Positions 43,869 to 56,846 of a stretch of 64,000 bases of DNA are shown here, piece after piece (the first letter of the stretch is position 1; each line of letters starts with the position of its first letter). Both the position numbers and the translations under genes were made by a program. The notes beneath the pieces were generated by a model that searched no databases, had not been told where the DNA came from, and saw only the letters and a program-made list of their open reading frames with translations. The DNA lies in assembly GCF_900090045.1 (NCBI RefSeq), contig NC_041778.1:898501-962500 (forward strand), given 5' to 3'. The stretch is from Plasmodium malariae (Eukaryota; Apicomplexa; Aconoidasida; Haemosporida; Plasmodiidae).

Positions 43869-46290
43869 CTAGCCATTTTTCGCTTCAGTTTTTCTTTTGG
43901 AGGGATAAATGTCCTTGTTTCCATTTTTCAATTCAGTTTTTCTTTTTTTGTCTTTTATGGCAAAACTAGTATTTTTAAATCGTTTAGAAGCGCTAAGATA
44001 TTCCTGAACATTTTCCTTTTTTATATTAATTTCATAGTTAGTAACATCATTGGAAAAACCATGGTTACGTTTTATCTCTTTTATATTTAAAACATCCGTA
44101 TTTATTAGCATAAGAATTGTTAAGAAATTTCTGCAAATTTGATACTGTTCTTTGTCTCTTATGAGATTGGTAAATGGTATTTTATCTCCACAATTCATAG
44201 TATAATTGATGATATTTTTTTTATAAATATCCACATCGTATCGTGGCTGTTTCCTTAAGAGTTCAAGCTTTTCCTCGAGGAATATATTCCACTTGTTCAC
44301 TCTGAAAAGGGTGAGAGGTTAATAAATGGGGGTATAATGTGGTGGGAGGGTAAAAAAAATAAAATAATATAATAACTATGAACTATAAACTGTAGATGTA
44401 CGTAAGTGTGTACATATATATCTATCTATGTATGTATGCATGCATGTACGTATGTATTTGTCTAAACTGGGAAAATTGATTTTTTCACCTCTCGTGGATA
44501 TCTTCGTCGAATGGAACAAAAAACCCATCTCCGGAGTCCTTCTTATAGAAAACCTCTAAGGGAAGATCATCGTTTATATCATCATTTAAGGATCGCGCAT
44601 CCATGAAATTATCCATAGTTAACTTCTCTTCAACGGTCGCACCTTCCAAATCCTTTCCCTCTTGGTATTCATCATCTTTTAATATGTCAAAATCGTAGTT
44701 AGCATTTTCATCACTAAAGCTAATAGAAAAAAATTTTTCCACATTTTTTTTTTTTTTCAAGTCTTTTATCAAATAGTACAGTAATGGCTCTAGGTGGTAG
44801 TACGAGAAATTTAGGCCCAGCTTTTGGATGTATATGTCGGGTATTCTTATTTGGTTGAACAGCTTCTGGTCGTTGGACAAGTTAGAAGCGTTCTCATCGA
44901 AAGCGCTGCTATCATTGCTGGCGTTGTTAGAAGTGGTATCTTGGGCATCCTTGACACTTTGTTTATTCTCATGGGGAGAGAATAGTGCGGATTCCCCCAT
45001 CAAATCACCCCTGTAACCTGTCTCGTTTCTTTTAATAATATCTAAAATTTGACTAGGTTGCATATACGTTAGAAAATATTTGGAATTTTTTATATTATAA
45101 CAGTTCAAAATATAATAGTTAGGTAACTTTTTATTTATGTCATTTTTTTCCAACAATTGTATGGGTCTGTTATTATCCATGTGTGTATTATCATCAAGTA
45201 TATAAAAATATTTTTTTTGATCTTGAAATTTGTTTAACACATATTTTTTATTTTTCAAGATACCTAAAGAGAAATCATAGTCAGAAAAATGCTGTTTAAA
45301 CAAGAATATGTCTGAAGGAAGCTTTTCAGATAGAAGGTCATTAATAGTAAAAATTTTATAAATATCTTCTACACTTTTTTTGGGTTCTATATATTTACTC
45401 AAATTATTAGAAGATATATAAGTAGAATGTCTGGAAAAGAAATCATACTTTTCAAATAAGATTGTGCTATTCTTATTCTTAATTGAAAAATCATGTTGAT
45501 CATCTATGAAAATATTATAGTCATTGATATCTAGAAGTAATATTCCATCATTCTCTAGAAATATTTTATCAAAATTGAGGGAATTTATGGAATTCTTTTC
45601 GATCAATTCTATTTCTGTAATCTGTTCTTCAATGCGTTCATTCGCGCTATCTAGGCCATCTGACATATCCGTCTTATTCCTATCTTTTCCTTTAGCTACA
45701 CTCTCTTCATTAGCTTCTTTTTTTTTTTTGCCCAATTCGTCCTCTGTCAACCTCATTATTTGGCTGTTAGATGTCGAACATTTTTTATTATCTTCATTAT
45801 TTTCCTTTTTTTTCACATTTTCCGAAAAAAGAAAGGTAGGTAAGGGGATAGTTTTTACTAGTGTTTCGTCTTCCACTTGCTCATTTTCATTAGTAATATT
45901 TTTTAAATTTCTTATTTCATTAATAAATAAATATTCTTCTTCATAAGATGTTAATAATGGTTTCTTGTTCGTATTATTATTTTTGCTTTCTTTATGAATA
46001 TTATATAATGTGTTATGAGCTAAATTGTGTAAATGTTCAATTTTTAGGCCAAACACTTTTACACAGTTTTCAACAAAAATAGCTGCAGATGTGAAGCTGT
46101 TCATGTGATCCTTTTCTTTTTCCTTTTCATTTTCGCTTATTCGTTTATCCAAATCTTCAAATTCGTTTTTATCTAAACAATTTAAGAATTCTTGTATCGT
46201 ACTAACTAAGTCAAAGTTTATACATTCATTCGTGTTATTACATTTTTGTAAATTTTGTATCAGTGTGCTTAACTCGTCTGTCGTTGACAT
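43869..46290 (-). CDS. Condensin kleisin subunit candidate (CAP-H/barren-like), two exons
   Basis: Exons 44489-46290 and 43869-44301 join in phase 2 (donor GTGAAA, acceptor TTTTCAG), giving 744 residues, about the length of CAP-H. The ATG at 46290 is the first; the frame upstream begins without one. Residues about 80-115 (TSAAIFVENCVKVFGLKIEH then LHNLAHNTLYNI) resemble the conserved kleisin helix of barren proteins (...[22 protein letters not shown]). The C-terminus (RYDVDIYKKNII ... IPFTNLIRD ... NFLTILMLINTDVLNIKEIK) resembles the winged-helix block that binds SMC. Acidic low-complexity DNA lies between. It would close the SMC2/SMC4 ring. The similarity is by pattern only. The C-terminal KRKTELKNG/KRKTEAKNG is a small duplication. 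Confidence 0.62.
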
Positions 46291-47245
46291 GGTATATTTG
46301 GATAACGATATGGGGTTGTTCCTACACGTTGAGCAAATAAGAGGGGCTTTTATCACAGATAAGAAAAACGATCACCTTCACTAAAAATTATTTGTTTGAG
46401 CGTTTTTCCTACATACACACATGAACGCGAAAAGCGCAAATAAAATGGAAAAACAAATGTGTGTGAAGGAAAATTTCGAAAAGAAAAATGAGACGAGGTG
46501 AAGGAGTAGCTCAAGTTAGAAAGATGAAGGGAGAAATATAAATTAGCACTCTATGGGCGAAGGTGCGTATTGTCAACGCATGGAGACAGGTATGCACACA
46601 TGCATATAGGTATGTATGTAAGTATGTATAAACCTTTGTATCTTCCAAAAAAAAAAAAAAAAAAAAAAAATGCATTATAATGCGTTATATGCGCTATTAA
46701 TCGTAGTATATGTATAACACACTCTACGCCTACCTTCTCTCCCAATTTACCATGACGAATGAGAGGAAGGTAAAAGATGATCTATTATTACAGATACTTT
46801 TCAAAAAAAAAAAAAAAAAAACTCATTCTTATTTTATCTGAACGTGCAGAATTTTTTTTTTTTTTTTTCTTTTATTTTTAAGAACAGTTTTATATACACT
46901 ATATGTGGGGTATCGAAAGACAAGGGGATTTGTCGTCCTCACGATATTTAAAAGGAAAAAGTTTTGCAATTTATAAAGGGAGATTAGAATAGTGGTGTGT
47001 ATGTGCACATGTAAAGCACATACATGTGTATGCTTTAATATACATACATTAGAAGAAAAAATATACGATACAATATAGTGGAATGATGTACATACGAATG
47101 CGGAAAAAGTACCTCTTCAAACACGTCATGTGCAAAAATGTAACGTATAAAAACAAAAAAAAAAAAATTAGTAAGATAATATATGAGAGATGGGGGAAAA
47201 AAGAAAAAACTGTTTGACGCACAAACGTATTAAGCCATACAAAAG

Positions 47246-47277
<32 letters not shown>

Positions 47278-47352
47278 TGCACATATGTATATACATATGC
47301 GTACCTGTATACCTACACATACGTATAAACATACGTACACACACATATCTAC
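46291..47352. other. Intergenic region upstream of the kleisin gene
   Basis: A/T tracts at 46648-46669, 46803-46820 and 46851-46869, and a (TA)n run at 47246-47274. No gene seen. Confidence 0.6.
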
Positions 47353-48723
47353 TTAATTATGATGCGTCTTTGAGGTTCCCCCAACGTAGTTAACGATTAT
47401 GCTTTTCCTGAGTAGTTTGTGGAGCGAATACTTATCTACAAAATTTTGAAAAGCCTCGAAGTCTTTTATGCTGCCTTGTCTGTATTCATCAAATACTAAT
47501 GTATCATTCGTTTCACACTTTAATTTAATAATTTTTCGAAATATGTTTATATTTTCTATATTATTAAGAAAAATAGGATGTAATTTGCTTGGTATTTTAT
47601 GCAAGTTCTGTAAAATATTATCAATACTGTGAAATTCTTTAAGTAAATATTTACTAGTCTTATCACCAATACTTGGAACACCAGAGATACCATCTGTTTG
47701 ATCTCCAGCTAAAATTAAATAATCGCTGTATTGACACGGTAATATATTGTGTTCTTCAAAAAATAAATCCGCATTAACTAGTCGATATTTTCTATTTGGT
47801 TGACACACAGAAATGTTCATATTATTATGTGCATCATCATTGTATTCTAAAAGTTGTAATAAGTCTTTATCGCTAGAAACGATGATAACGCGAAATTGTC
47901 TTTTTTTTTTTGCAATAATGTTCGATATTTGCTCCTCTATATCTTTTAGTTCTTCTTTATTATTGCAAGAAAGATGGTCCCTCTCTTTCACTGTATTACT
48001 AATGGTTTCAACAATTTGGGCGATATAGTTATCACTCTCTACATCCGTTGAACTAATAGTTTTGATGCCTATAACGTTACAGAACTCACTTACGATTTTG
48101 AGTTGTTCATACAATTCTTCAGGATTTTTTTTTCTAAAAATTTTATATTTTGAATATATTTTCTTCTTATCATCATTTGATGTCTTCGAGTCAAATATGA
48201 TAACTACATAGGTTGGAAATAATAATTTATATATTTTGTTTAATGACTGTATAAACCCATATATCGTACTTAGATTTACATCATTATTGTTTTTTAAATA
48301 CGGCATACCAAAGAAGTTTTTAAATAAAATAGATGATCCATCAATTATTAAAAAGGTTTCATATATATTCTCCTGATTTTCATTTCCTAATTCCTCTCCT
48401 TCTTTGTTCTTTTTTCTTCCAAATAATTTAGTATAGCCTCTTTTCAAATAGCCATTTATGGATTCCTTATCTTTTTTTTTGCGTAAACCAATTTTTGAAT
48501 AATAACTCTCATTTTTATGATTATAAAGAGATTTATTCATATTATAAGACTCTCTTTGAGATGAATTTATGAATAGTACACTGTTTTTAATTTTTACTTT
48601 ACATGGGATAAAGAACAAGGAGCTCTTACTCTTTTTCTTCATGTTTATGTTGGTCTTGCTACTGTTGCACAGTATGAAGCACTTAACACAAAACAGGAAT
48701 AGTACATAAAAGGTTTTGAACAT
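47353..48723 (-). CDS. Pol I-type 5'-3' exonuclease with organelle leader
   Basis: 456 residues, one exon. This is the stand-alone 5'-nuclease (FEN-like) domain of bacterial DNA polymerase I, which removes flaps and RNA primers. Metal-binding residues are visible in order: LIIDGSSILFKNFF (about 124), VVIIFDSK (about 172), STDVESDNYIAQIVE (about 222, the EADD position), VIIVSSDKDLLQLLE (about 279) and LAGDQTDGISGVPSIGDKTS (about 335), the last with the helix-3-turn-helix. The N-terminus is hydrophobic (FYVLFLFCVKCFIL) then Lys/Ser/Asn-rich for about 90 residues, the bipartite pattern of apicoplast import in this phylum. Organellar DNA replication or repair is the inferred job. Confidence 0.9.
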   Translation of the reverse strand: MFKTFYVLFLFCVKCFILCNSSKTNINMKKKSKSSLFFIPCKVKIKNSVLFINSSQRESYNMNKSLYNHKNESYYSKIGLRKKKDKESINGYLKRGYTKLFGRKKNKEGEELGNENQENIYETFLIIDGSSILFKNFFGMPYLKNNNDVNLSTIYGFIQSLNKIYKLLFPTYVVIIFDSKTSNDDKKKIYSKYKIFRKKNPEELYEQLKIVSEFCNVIGIKTISSTDVESDNYIAQIVETISNTVKERDHLSCNNKEELKDIEEQISNIIAKKKRQFRVIIVSSDKDLLQLLEYNDDAHNNMNISVCQPNRKYRLVNADLFFEEHNILPCQYSDYLILAGDQTDGISGVPSIGDKTSKYLLKEFHSIDNILQNLHKIPSKLHPIFLNNIENINIFRKIIKLKCETNDTLVFDEYRQGSIKDFEAFQNFVDKYSLHKLLRKSIIVNYVGGTSKTHHN

Positions 48724-49460
48724 TTTTGCATCCCTGACTGGGTCTTTCCGCGATTGTTATATCACGTTCGGTTTGTCGCTTGGCACATCAGTCTACTGTT
48801 CATTTGGCTTTTTTCCCATAATTTTTTTTTTTACCAATGAATATATGGAAGCGTCAATAAAAAAAAAAAAAGAATGTATTAAATATACCTGCACACAATA
48901 GGTTAGCACGACTGAATTTGAAATAAAAAAATAAAAAATAAAACAAAACAAAATAAATAAATAAACAAATAATTATATAAATAAATAAACAAATAATTAT
49001 ATCAATAAATAAACAAATAATTATATAAATAAATATACAAATAAATATATAAATAAATAAACAAATAATTATATAAATAAATATACAAATAAATATATAA
49101 ATAAATAAACAAAATAAATAGAACATATCAGGCTAATAAGTACCAGCTGCTCCAACACGGGATTAAAGAGTTCGCGTTACTCTTTCTTATTTTTCATCCC
49201 CTCCCCCCCATTTCAAATATCTATCCGGATTTCCCTGTGATGTGTTGCAATTTTTTCCAATTATCTATCTTCTTTCTTCTCTCTTCTTCCCATTTCTTCC
49301 ATTCTGTTTTTAACCCTGCTGTACTGTACAGTTTGTAAGAGGATCCATGTTCGTGTGTTGTAATTTCCTTATGCTTATGAAATGGCAGCAGTCATTGATA
49401 TAAGCCTACATATGTGTGGCATGGACGTGTAATTGAGTAAATATAAATAAATAAATATAT

Positions 49461-49511
<51 letters not shown>

Positions 49512-50950
49512 TACCCACGCAAGGTGTATTTGCGTATTATTTTTTCCTTTTTGCTTCTCCCTTATCACGAGTAATATAACAGAATGAATAAGCATCCCAT
49601 ATTTTGTATATTGTTGCTTGTATAGATTTTTTTTTTTTTTTTTTTTTTTCCCAAGTACATACACATGTTTCAAAGAATTGTATAAAAATTCTTTTCCCTT
49701 TTTAAAAACTAATAAATGGACAAGTAAAATGTATATGGAACAAAAGATTTGATAATGCAGCATTTTATGGAAGATATAGAAAAAAAAAAAAAAAAAAAAA
49801 AAAATGTAAGAACAATTTTATATACTCCCACATACATACCTATGCAAATATAATTCTACGTGCATGTCTAAAAATAAGGAGGCACCAAAAATTGAAGTAC
49901 AAAATTCGAGACTTTGAATGCTTGAAATGCTACAAAATTATTATTAAAAAAAAAAAAAAAATAGTAGTGTTGCATTTTTTTTTTTTGTTCTTATTAAATT
50001 GGCTGTTTCCTTTTATTTGTTGATTTCTCTTCTCTTTTAATGTGTTAGTTGTTAATCAAGTGTGATATGCGTCCTTATATGAACACATAAATGCATATAC
50101 GTGATCATGAACATAGATATAAACATAGATATAAACATAGATATAAACATACATATAAACATACATATAAACATACATATAAATACAGATATAAATACAG
50201 ATATAAATACATATATAAATACAGATATGAATACACGTGCCCGTAACATCCCCTTTTCAATTTTCAATTTGTTTAAGAATTAATATTTTAAAATATTTTG
50301 TATCATAATTAAAAATTCGTCAAATTATTTACTTGGCGTGTTTTATTTGTTGTAATAATGCCTGTACATGTATTTTTAAGTACACAAGTACCACATTTTT
50401 TCTACGCTTGTAAATTGTTTATGCATAAATAAATACGTCCGAGCGCATGGACGGGTAAGCATGATGCTTAACGATTTTATGTGCGTACGTGTCCGCTTGT
50501 ATATGTACCTGCACACATGCATAAATATATACATCCCTACATGCAAAAGTACATACATCCCCGCATTCATAAATAAATACATACCTACACATATACATAC
50601 CTACGCATATACATACCTACACATATACATACCTACGCATATACATACCTACACATATACATACCTACACATATACCTACACATATACTACATATACATA
50701 CCTACACATATACATACCTACACATATACATACCTACACATATACATACCTACACATATACATACCTACGCATATACATACCTACACACATTCTTACCTA
50801 CAACACATATGCATGTATAAATATACCATGTAAAAGTAGCCCCTTAATATATATATATTTCTTTTTTTTGTTTATTTACATTTTCGTTTTCCTGCTTGCA
50901 TTTTTTTTTTTTTTTTTTTTTTGTGTGTCTTCCCTTTTCTTGTTTTTCAA
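48724..50950. other. 2.2-kb divergent intergenic region
   Basis: Lies between the 5'-3' exonuclease (-) and the 11-exon gene (+). Repeats: aaataattatataaataaataaac (48940-49115), (TA)n near 49475-49505, T/A tracts at 49627-49650 and 49782-49804, agatataaacat units (50115-50230) and a 16-bp catacctacacatata array (about 50575-50790). No gene seen. Confidence 0.6.
50575..50790. repeat. 16-bp minisatellite (catacctacacatata)
   Basis: About 13 copies with ac/gc alternation and one truncated unit. The array ends about 160 bp before the first ATG of the 11-exon gene. Confidence 0.88.
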
Positions 50951-52878
50951 ATGCTGCAGTATATGCGAGAACGAAAAAAATATGGAAATAATATCCCAAA
51001 ATGTTTATCATCAAAAATTAATAAGAGTAAAATAATACAAAAAAATATTTGTTCTAATTACAGAACTATTAAAATAATTGATATATATGAAAACCTTCCT
51101 TTGAATCATTTGAATAATGAAAGAACAAGAATTAAGGAAATTATTCTAGCAAACGATGTAATTGTTGTTTTATTAATTTCTGGTATATCTCGAGCTTATG
51201 ATATTGTAAATGGACGCTTTTTATGTGAAATTAATCCAAGCAATTTTTCTGTTGTTCACACTATTGTGTACAATTCTTATAACAACACTTTAATAGTTGC
51301 CTATGCCTCTTTTCCTGCACATTTGCAGTGTAAAGTTATCGATTGCAATGTAACAAGGAGGATAAACCAAGAAAAAAAAAAAAAAAAAAAAGTGCATACA
51401 CACACACATAGCCCATTATAGAGCACAATATACCGCTACCATATGGATATATTTTTATTTCGTTTTTCTCTACTTCATTTGGATAGGATTTAAAAGTTGG
51501 AAAAACAAATTCGTCGGGACTTGGCACTCTATTCGGTATTTCTTTTCTCATTTTCCTTTTCTCAATTTTTTTTTTTTTTTTTTTTATTGATAAAGTAGTG
51601 GGGATAAATATGCAAAAAGACGTAACAAATGAGGTAGCTATATTGCAAATAGGTGAATAGTTGAGCTTGAATGATTTTTTTTTTTTTTTTTCTCAGAAAA
51701 AGTCATATTGAGTCACCCAGCCTTTTTCGAGTTTTGCGGTACAAAGAAATGTTTCTTCATCACATTCTCATATATACGTAACTATGTATATATCTATGCA
51801 TACATACGTATATATATGTGTATGTAAGTACCCACGTATGATCTGTATGTGCTTCCTTCCCCCATGTACACTTCTTAACCTTTTAAGAGACGAACGGAAG
51901 AATAGGTGCTGCTAACTTAAATACAAATTCATATACATTCTGGGACATGAGAACATATGAACAAGTTTTTGAAATAAAGGAAGAATTTCAGGAAATCAGG
52001 TTAGAAAATGAAATAGAGAGTTAATAACTCATCTTTTCGAGTAGATCCGTATGCACATGCAGGAAAAATGAGATGATGAAATTTAGAAAAAAATTTATTG
52101 AGAAGGTTTTCATTTGAGAAAAGCGTAAAAATGTAAAAACGTAAAAACCATTTTTCAGAGTTTCGGACGGACTAGTGGCCATGTTTAAACAACCCATAAA
52201 TAACACAATTCCCTTAGCCTTGTTCGATATAGAAAACGGAAAGAGACTTGTACGCCTTTAGCCATACTAATGGAATTGCACATATATACATATACATATA
52301 CCTGTACATATACACATATACATATGTATATATGAGTACAGTATGCATACATGTATGTGTGAGGACAAGTCCATTTGTTCATATTTTAAATTTGCTATTA
52401 GGTTGAAACTGTTATATCGATTTTGCCAAGAAGAGAAATGCAATTTTTAGAACTGCTCGTTTCTAAATTATTGGTTATGCTAGTGAAAAATAGCACATGT
52501 AAAACTCTCATAGTTCCATACATAGGTGTACATATATTTACATATATATATATATATGTATATGTATATGTATAAGTATATGTATATGTATAAGTATATG
52601 TATATGTATAAGTATATGTATATGTATGTACAAGTTGCACGGTCAGCGGATGCAATATATTTTTTAAAAGCTGCATATCATTTTAATATATTTAGAATTC
52701 CCTTTATTCAGATAAAGCAAGAAGGCTCCTCCTTAAGAATTTATGACCTACTAAAGAAGACACGACAGAAAGTTAAAAACACGTACACATTTCAGCCGAC
52801 AGCCTTTGTCTTTTACGACGTAAGGAGAGAGAAAAGCGCTTGTATGCGCATTGGAGTATATGATTGTGGGAGTGTACG

Positions 52879-52928
<50 letters not shown>

Positions 52929-54594
52929 TAAAGAGAGGCACGCACACAGTGAGCTAAAATGCAGAGAATACATTTATATGTGCACACAATAATTACCAGC
53001 TTGCTCCTTTTCTGAAAATTTTTTTGTTAGCACCCCTCCCCGATTAATGGCAAGGTTTACAACAACGAAGTACGCTCTCTCAAAAAGAAAAAAACAAAAC
53101 GGACCAAAAAATGAAGAAAAGTTGAAGCAAAATAAATAAAGAAAAACAAATTAACCATAGTAAATAAGAACAAATCAAATGAGAAGGAAAAAAAAAAAAA
53201 AAAGTCATTTGTAAAAGCAAAAGGGAATATGAGAAAAATTGGGAATTAATGCTAAAATTGAGCAAGCAAGTTATAGTATAAACTAACTGAGCCAATTTTG
53301 TAGATCCCCAAATAACATGTACCTTTTCTTGCTTTATTTTTTTTTAGATAAGTAAAAAGTTCTTTACGATATCAAGTGATCTGATTGAGTTTTGGGAGTT
53401 AGATTCGTTCATGCTGCGGAAGATGTATGCTATATATGTTCCAGGTTTGGCTTGCTACCAATAAGGACATATAAATGAATACATGTATATGTTTATGTAC
53501 GTACGTACGTATGTATGTATTTATGTGTATGCATGTACCTATGTATGTATATATTTATGCACGCATGAATATGCACACCTATGAGTTATGTTCACAACAT
53601 ACCGTTATCATACACAAGCGCAATGCTAATTGGAAACCGGATGTTATTTCCTTAGGACTAAGAGATCCTGATTTGTGTAATCACAGTCTGATGGCCGAGA
53701 TTCTATGCTTATACAGTTCAAATGCTTTTGACAAAATACAAAAATACGAAAGTTTATTTAACTATGTTGATAGTTCAGATACAAGAACTGATTCCATGCA
53801 TCATGACTTTGTAGATAAGGAGATGATAAAGGAAAAGGATAAAAATATGTTATATAAGAAAAAGATACTAAATAATAATATTCAAGACAATAAATTAAAA
53901 ACTGATATAGATAAAGAAAATTTTAATTTTGGAGCACTCTTATTCTTTTCTTTAAATGATGGAGAGTTTTTAAATTACATTTCAGAAAATGTGTGTGGTC
54001 ATTCTGTCGAAGTCCTTGCTTCTAACAGCTCCATGACGGTACTACTTTTCAAAAAATATGACTACCCGTGTGGAAGAAAATGCGTCCGTGAAGTGGATTT
54101 ACGTTTGTACAACCATATACATGTGTATATGCATGTGTTTATACATGCATGCGTACGTATGTATTATACGCCTGAGCATCCACTGGATAACCGAATTGCA
54201 CGAGTCCATAAATCGTGTCCTTTTTACTTCTTCCCCAAACTTCGGTTTACCTCATGGCATGATTTATTATTATTATTATTATTATTATTTTTTTTTTTAT
54301 TTATTTTTTTTTTTTATCGTTCGAACAATATTTAAGACTATTTTAATTTTTCAAAATTTCAAATTTTCAAATGTTTATCAGACAATCATATGCGGTGACG
54401 ATAAAGGATTCGTCCGAATTTTAAGAAACAATCCCAAATTTGACGATTTCGAAATAAGGAATTCCAAACAGGTAAATGTACGTCCTTGTTAAAAGGAAAA
54501 TTCCTTCATATATGATGAGCTGAGCAAGCTTGTTGCAAGGAATAAACAGCATGAATGACTCGCTATTTAACCCCATCATACGTATATATACAAT

Positions 54595-54630
<36 letters not shown>

Positions 54631-54889
54631 CATATGTACACACAGCACAAGGAAATACCACGAAACCGATTTCATTACATACCTTTTTCACTATGCCGAT
54701 GCTTTACAGAATACATACGACAGACGGATATGCGAAAATGCGTTTATTAGAGAGGAGTTAAGTATGGAGAATGGTGAAAAAAGATTGCATCAGATTAAAA
54801 GAAAAAAAAAATATCAAGGTGAACGTGAAAAGGAATTGTTAAAGAAGCCGAAGATTTATAAATTCTCTGATAGGGAGATATCTGCTTAG
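50951..54889 (+). CDS. WD40/beta-propeller-like protein in 11 exons
   Basis: Exons by eye: 50951-51349, 51487-51535, 51888-51999, 52159-52249, 52402-52525 (or 52498), 52635-52819, 53031-53069, 53348-53444, 53656-54038, 54382-54471 and 54710-54889. All junctions are in phase, giving about 582 residues. Blade-like strands recur: VIVVLLISGISRAYDIVNGR, YTFWDMRTYEQVFEIKE, LALFDIENGKRL, VFYDHPSPINGKVYNN, SDLIEFWELDSFML and GHSVEVLASNSSMT spliced to TIICGDDKGFVRI, a good GH...xD WD-type blade. The tail is basic (HQIKRKKKYQGEREKELL). The start could be 50951 or 50963, or earlier exons could exist. I do not recognise the ortholog. Protein-complex scaffolding is the generic expectation. Confidence 0.75.
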
Positions 54890-55784
54890 AAATAAGCTAC
54901 AACGAGTTGGCAATTAGGCATGCGCGTGCATATATTATACATACATATACATTCATAAGCATACTCGAATATTTATATCCTTGACACAAAACTATTCCTT
55001 TATTTTGTTCTTGTTTTTTGTTTTTTGTCTTTTTTTTTTTTTTTTTTTTTTTTTTATATTACACAATTTTTTTGATACTTTTTTTTTTTTTTTTTTTGTT
55101 CTTTATGTTACTTATTTTGGGCCTATTCTTACAGAAGAAAAAAAAAACAAAACATACATAGTACATACGTATGTACATAAAAATAAATATATTTTATATA
55201 TATAAATTTGTTTTAAATTTATAATTTTATCCAAGTGCTAATATTTTGTTATTTCAGTTTTTTCGTTTTTTTTTTTTTTTTTTTGTTTTGTTATACTTAA
55301 TTCTTTTTTTTTTTCAACAAAAATGATGAGTCTAGGTAAAAATTAAAATGGGGAAATGTTTATATGAGTAACTGAACCTATGAAATTTCGACGCTCAAAT
55401 GGGGAAATAACTCCTCCACATGGTATTAAAAGTAGATCATTCCTATGGGTTTATATGCGGGTATATATATTATACATATACATACACATACACATATATG
55501 TATTCATATATATATAAACCGCTACGTTCTATCGCGTACAAGTAGTCGTTCGAGTCAAATATATACATGCGCAAACGTAATGAGTTTTTTTTCTTTTTTT
55601 TTTTTGCCGTTTTTTATCTTATGTAAATTGGAGTTCTTGTGCGCTTCTTCGCGCTTCATCGTGAATATATTGAATGATTTAAAATTATCTTTATTTTATA
55701 ATTGTAATGAGAGAAAGTGGGTGTTTTTTGTGTTCTTACAAATATTTGCTATAGTTCATATATACATAAACGTACTAATTTATT

Positions 55785-55826
<42 letters not shown>

Positions 55827-56186
55827 AATTTATTTTTATTTTATTTTTTTTTTTTTGTATTAAGGAGAAACAATAATTTTTTTTGTAGAAAGCCAGAAAT
55901 TTTAACTGCTGAGTAATCCATTCAGTTCTGAATTTTATTAGGTTCGATTTTATCGTATATATACATATTTTCATATTTATACACATATATCATGTATCAT
56001 ATACATATAATAATGGTATATCCTCTATATTGATCTTATCATGAAATTGTGCATTTACATTTTTATTCTGTACAGTAGTAATGATATTACAGAAGAGCGT
56101 AAGATGAATTATACGTATCTCCTTCATCATCTTCCATTTTAGTAGTAATATTGTAAGCTCTTAATATAAAGAATGTAAGAAAAAAA

Positions 56187-56220
<34 letters not shown>

Positions 56221-56846
56221 TATATTCTGCTGAATCTGCGGAGTTTTTTTTTTTTTTTTTTTATTTTTTTTTTATCATTTTTAGAGAAAGAGAAATAAAA
56301 AATAATAATGTGATAAAAGGGAAGAAGAAATTTTTTGTGAAAACGGGAAAAAAAAGAATAATTATTTTTGAGTAGGTTACTGTATTTTATATCTATCAAA
56401 TAAAGGGAGTATTAAAACATTTATAACAAAATATATATCCATATATAATAATAGTTAAGCGTAACTGTTTTTTTCCCACTATCTATCTATGTATGTATAT
56501 ATATATATATATATGGCTAGCTATTTGGAGGGTGTTTCAATGAAAAGGTAGACTACCTTGCTTCCATTGGAATGTACCAACTGAGGGCCATTTTTGTACG
56601 CTAATGAATATTTTTTGTATATAATATTACTTATTTGTATATTCTTCATATAAGGCCTACAAGTGTACGTATTCGAAATTTTATTTTTGAAAAAATATGC
56701 GCGTCCTGGCATACCCCATTTTCCCAATTTACGAAAGAGAAAGAGGCACAGCATAAAGAAATAAAGTAACAAGAGCAACTTCAAAACAAAAGAACAGTAT
56801 AAAGAAATATAGTAACAAGAATAATCGCAAAAAAAGGAACCACAAA
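54890..56846. other. Intergenic region with minus-strand exon-like segments
   Basis: Mostly T tracts (55029-55055, 55080-55098, 55263-55285), (TA)n (55790-55817, 56205-56225) and spacer. Minus-strand segments at about 55870-56160 and 55590-55770 have protein-like composition and are described separately. Confidence 0.55.
55870..56159 (-). other. Candidate exons of an unidentified spliced gene
   Basis: 56005-56159 is open between an acceptor-like TATTAAG and a donor GTATATG and reads 51 codons, including LFCNIITTVQNKNVNAQFHD and KINIEDIPLLY. It can be joined in phase to an acceptor at 55908 reading QLKFLAFYKKNYCFSLI. Other open pieces lie near 55680-55740 (QIFVRTQKTPTFSHYNYK) and 55590-55670. 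The composition differs from the neighbouring spacer, but no start, stop or family could be fixed. Confidence 0.25.

Noticed and set aside
55870..56159. Tctex-type dynein light chain identity for the exon-like segments
   Set aside because: Only a weak W-T-xx-L resemblance in one reading, and the splice phase then fails.
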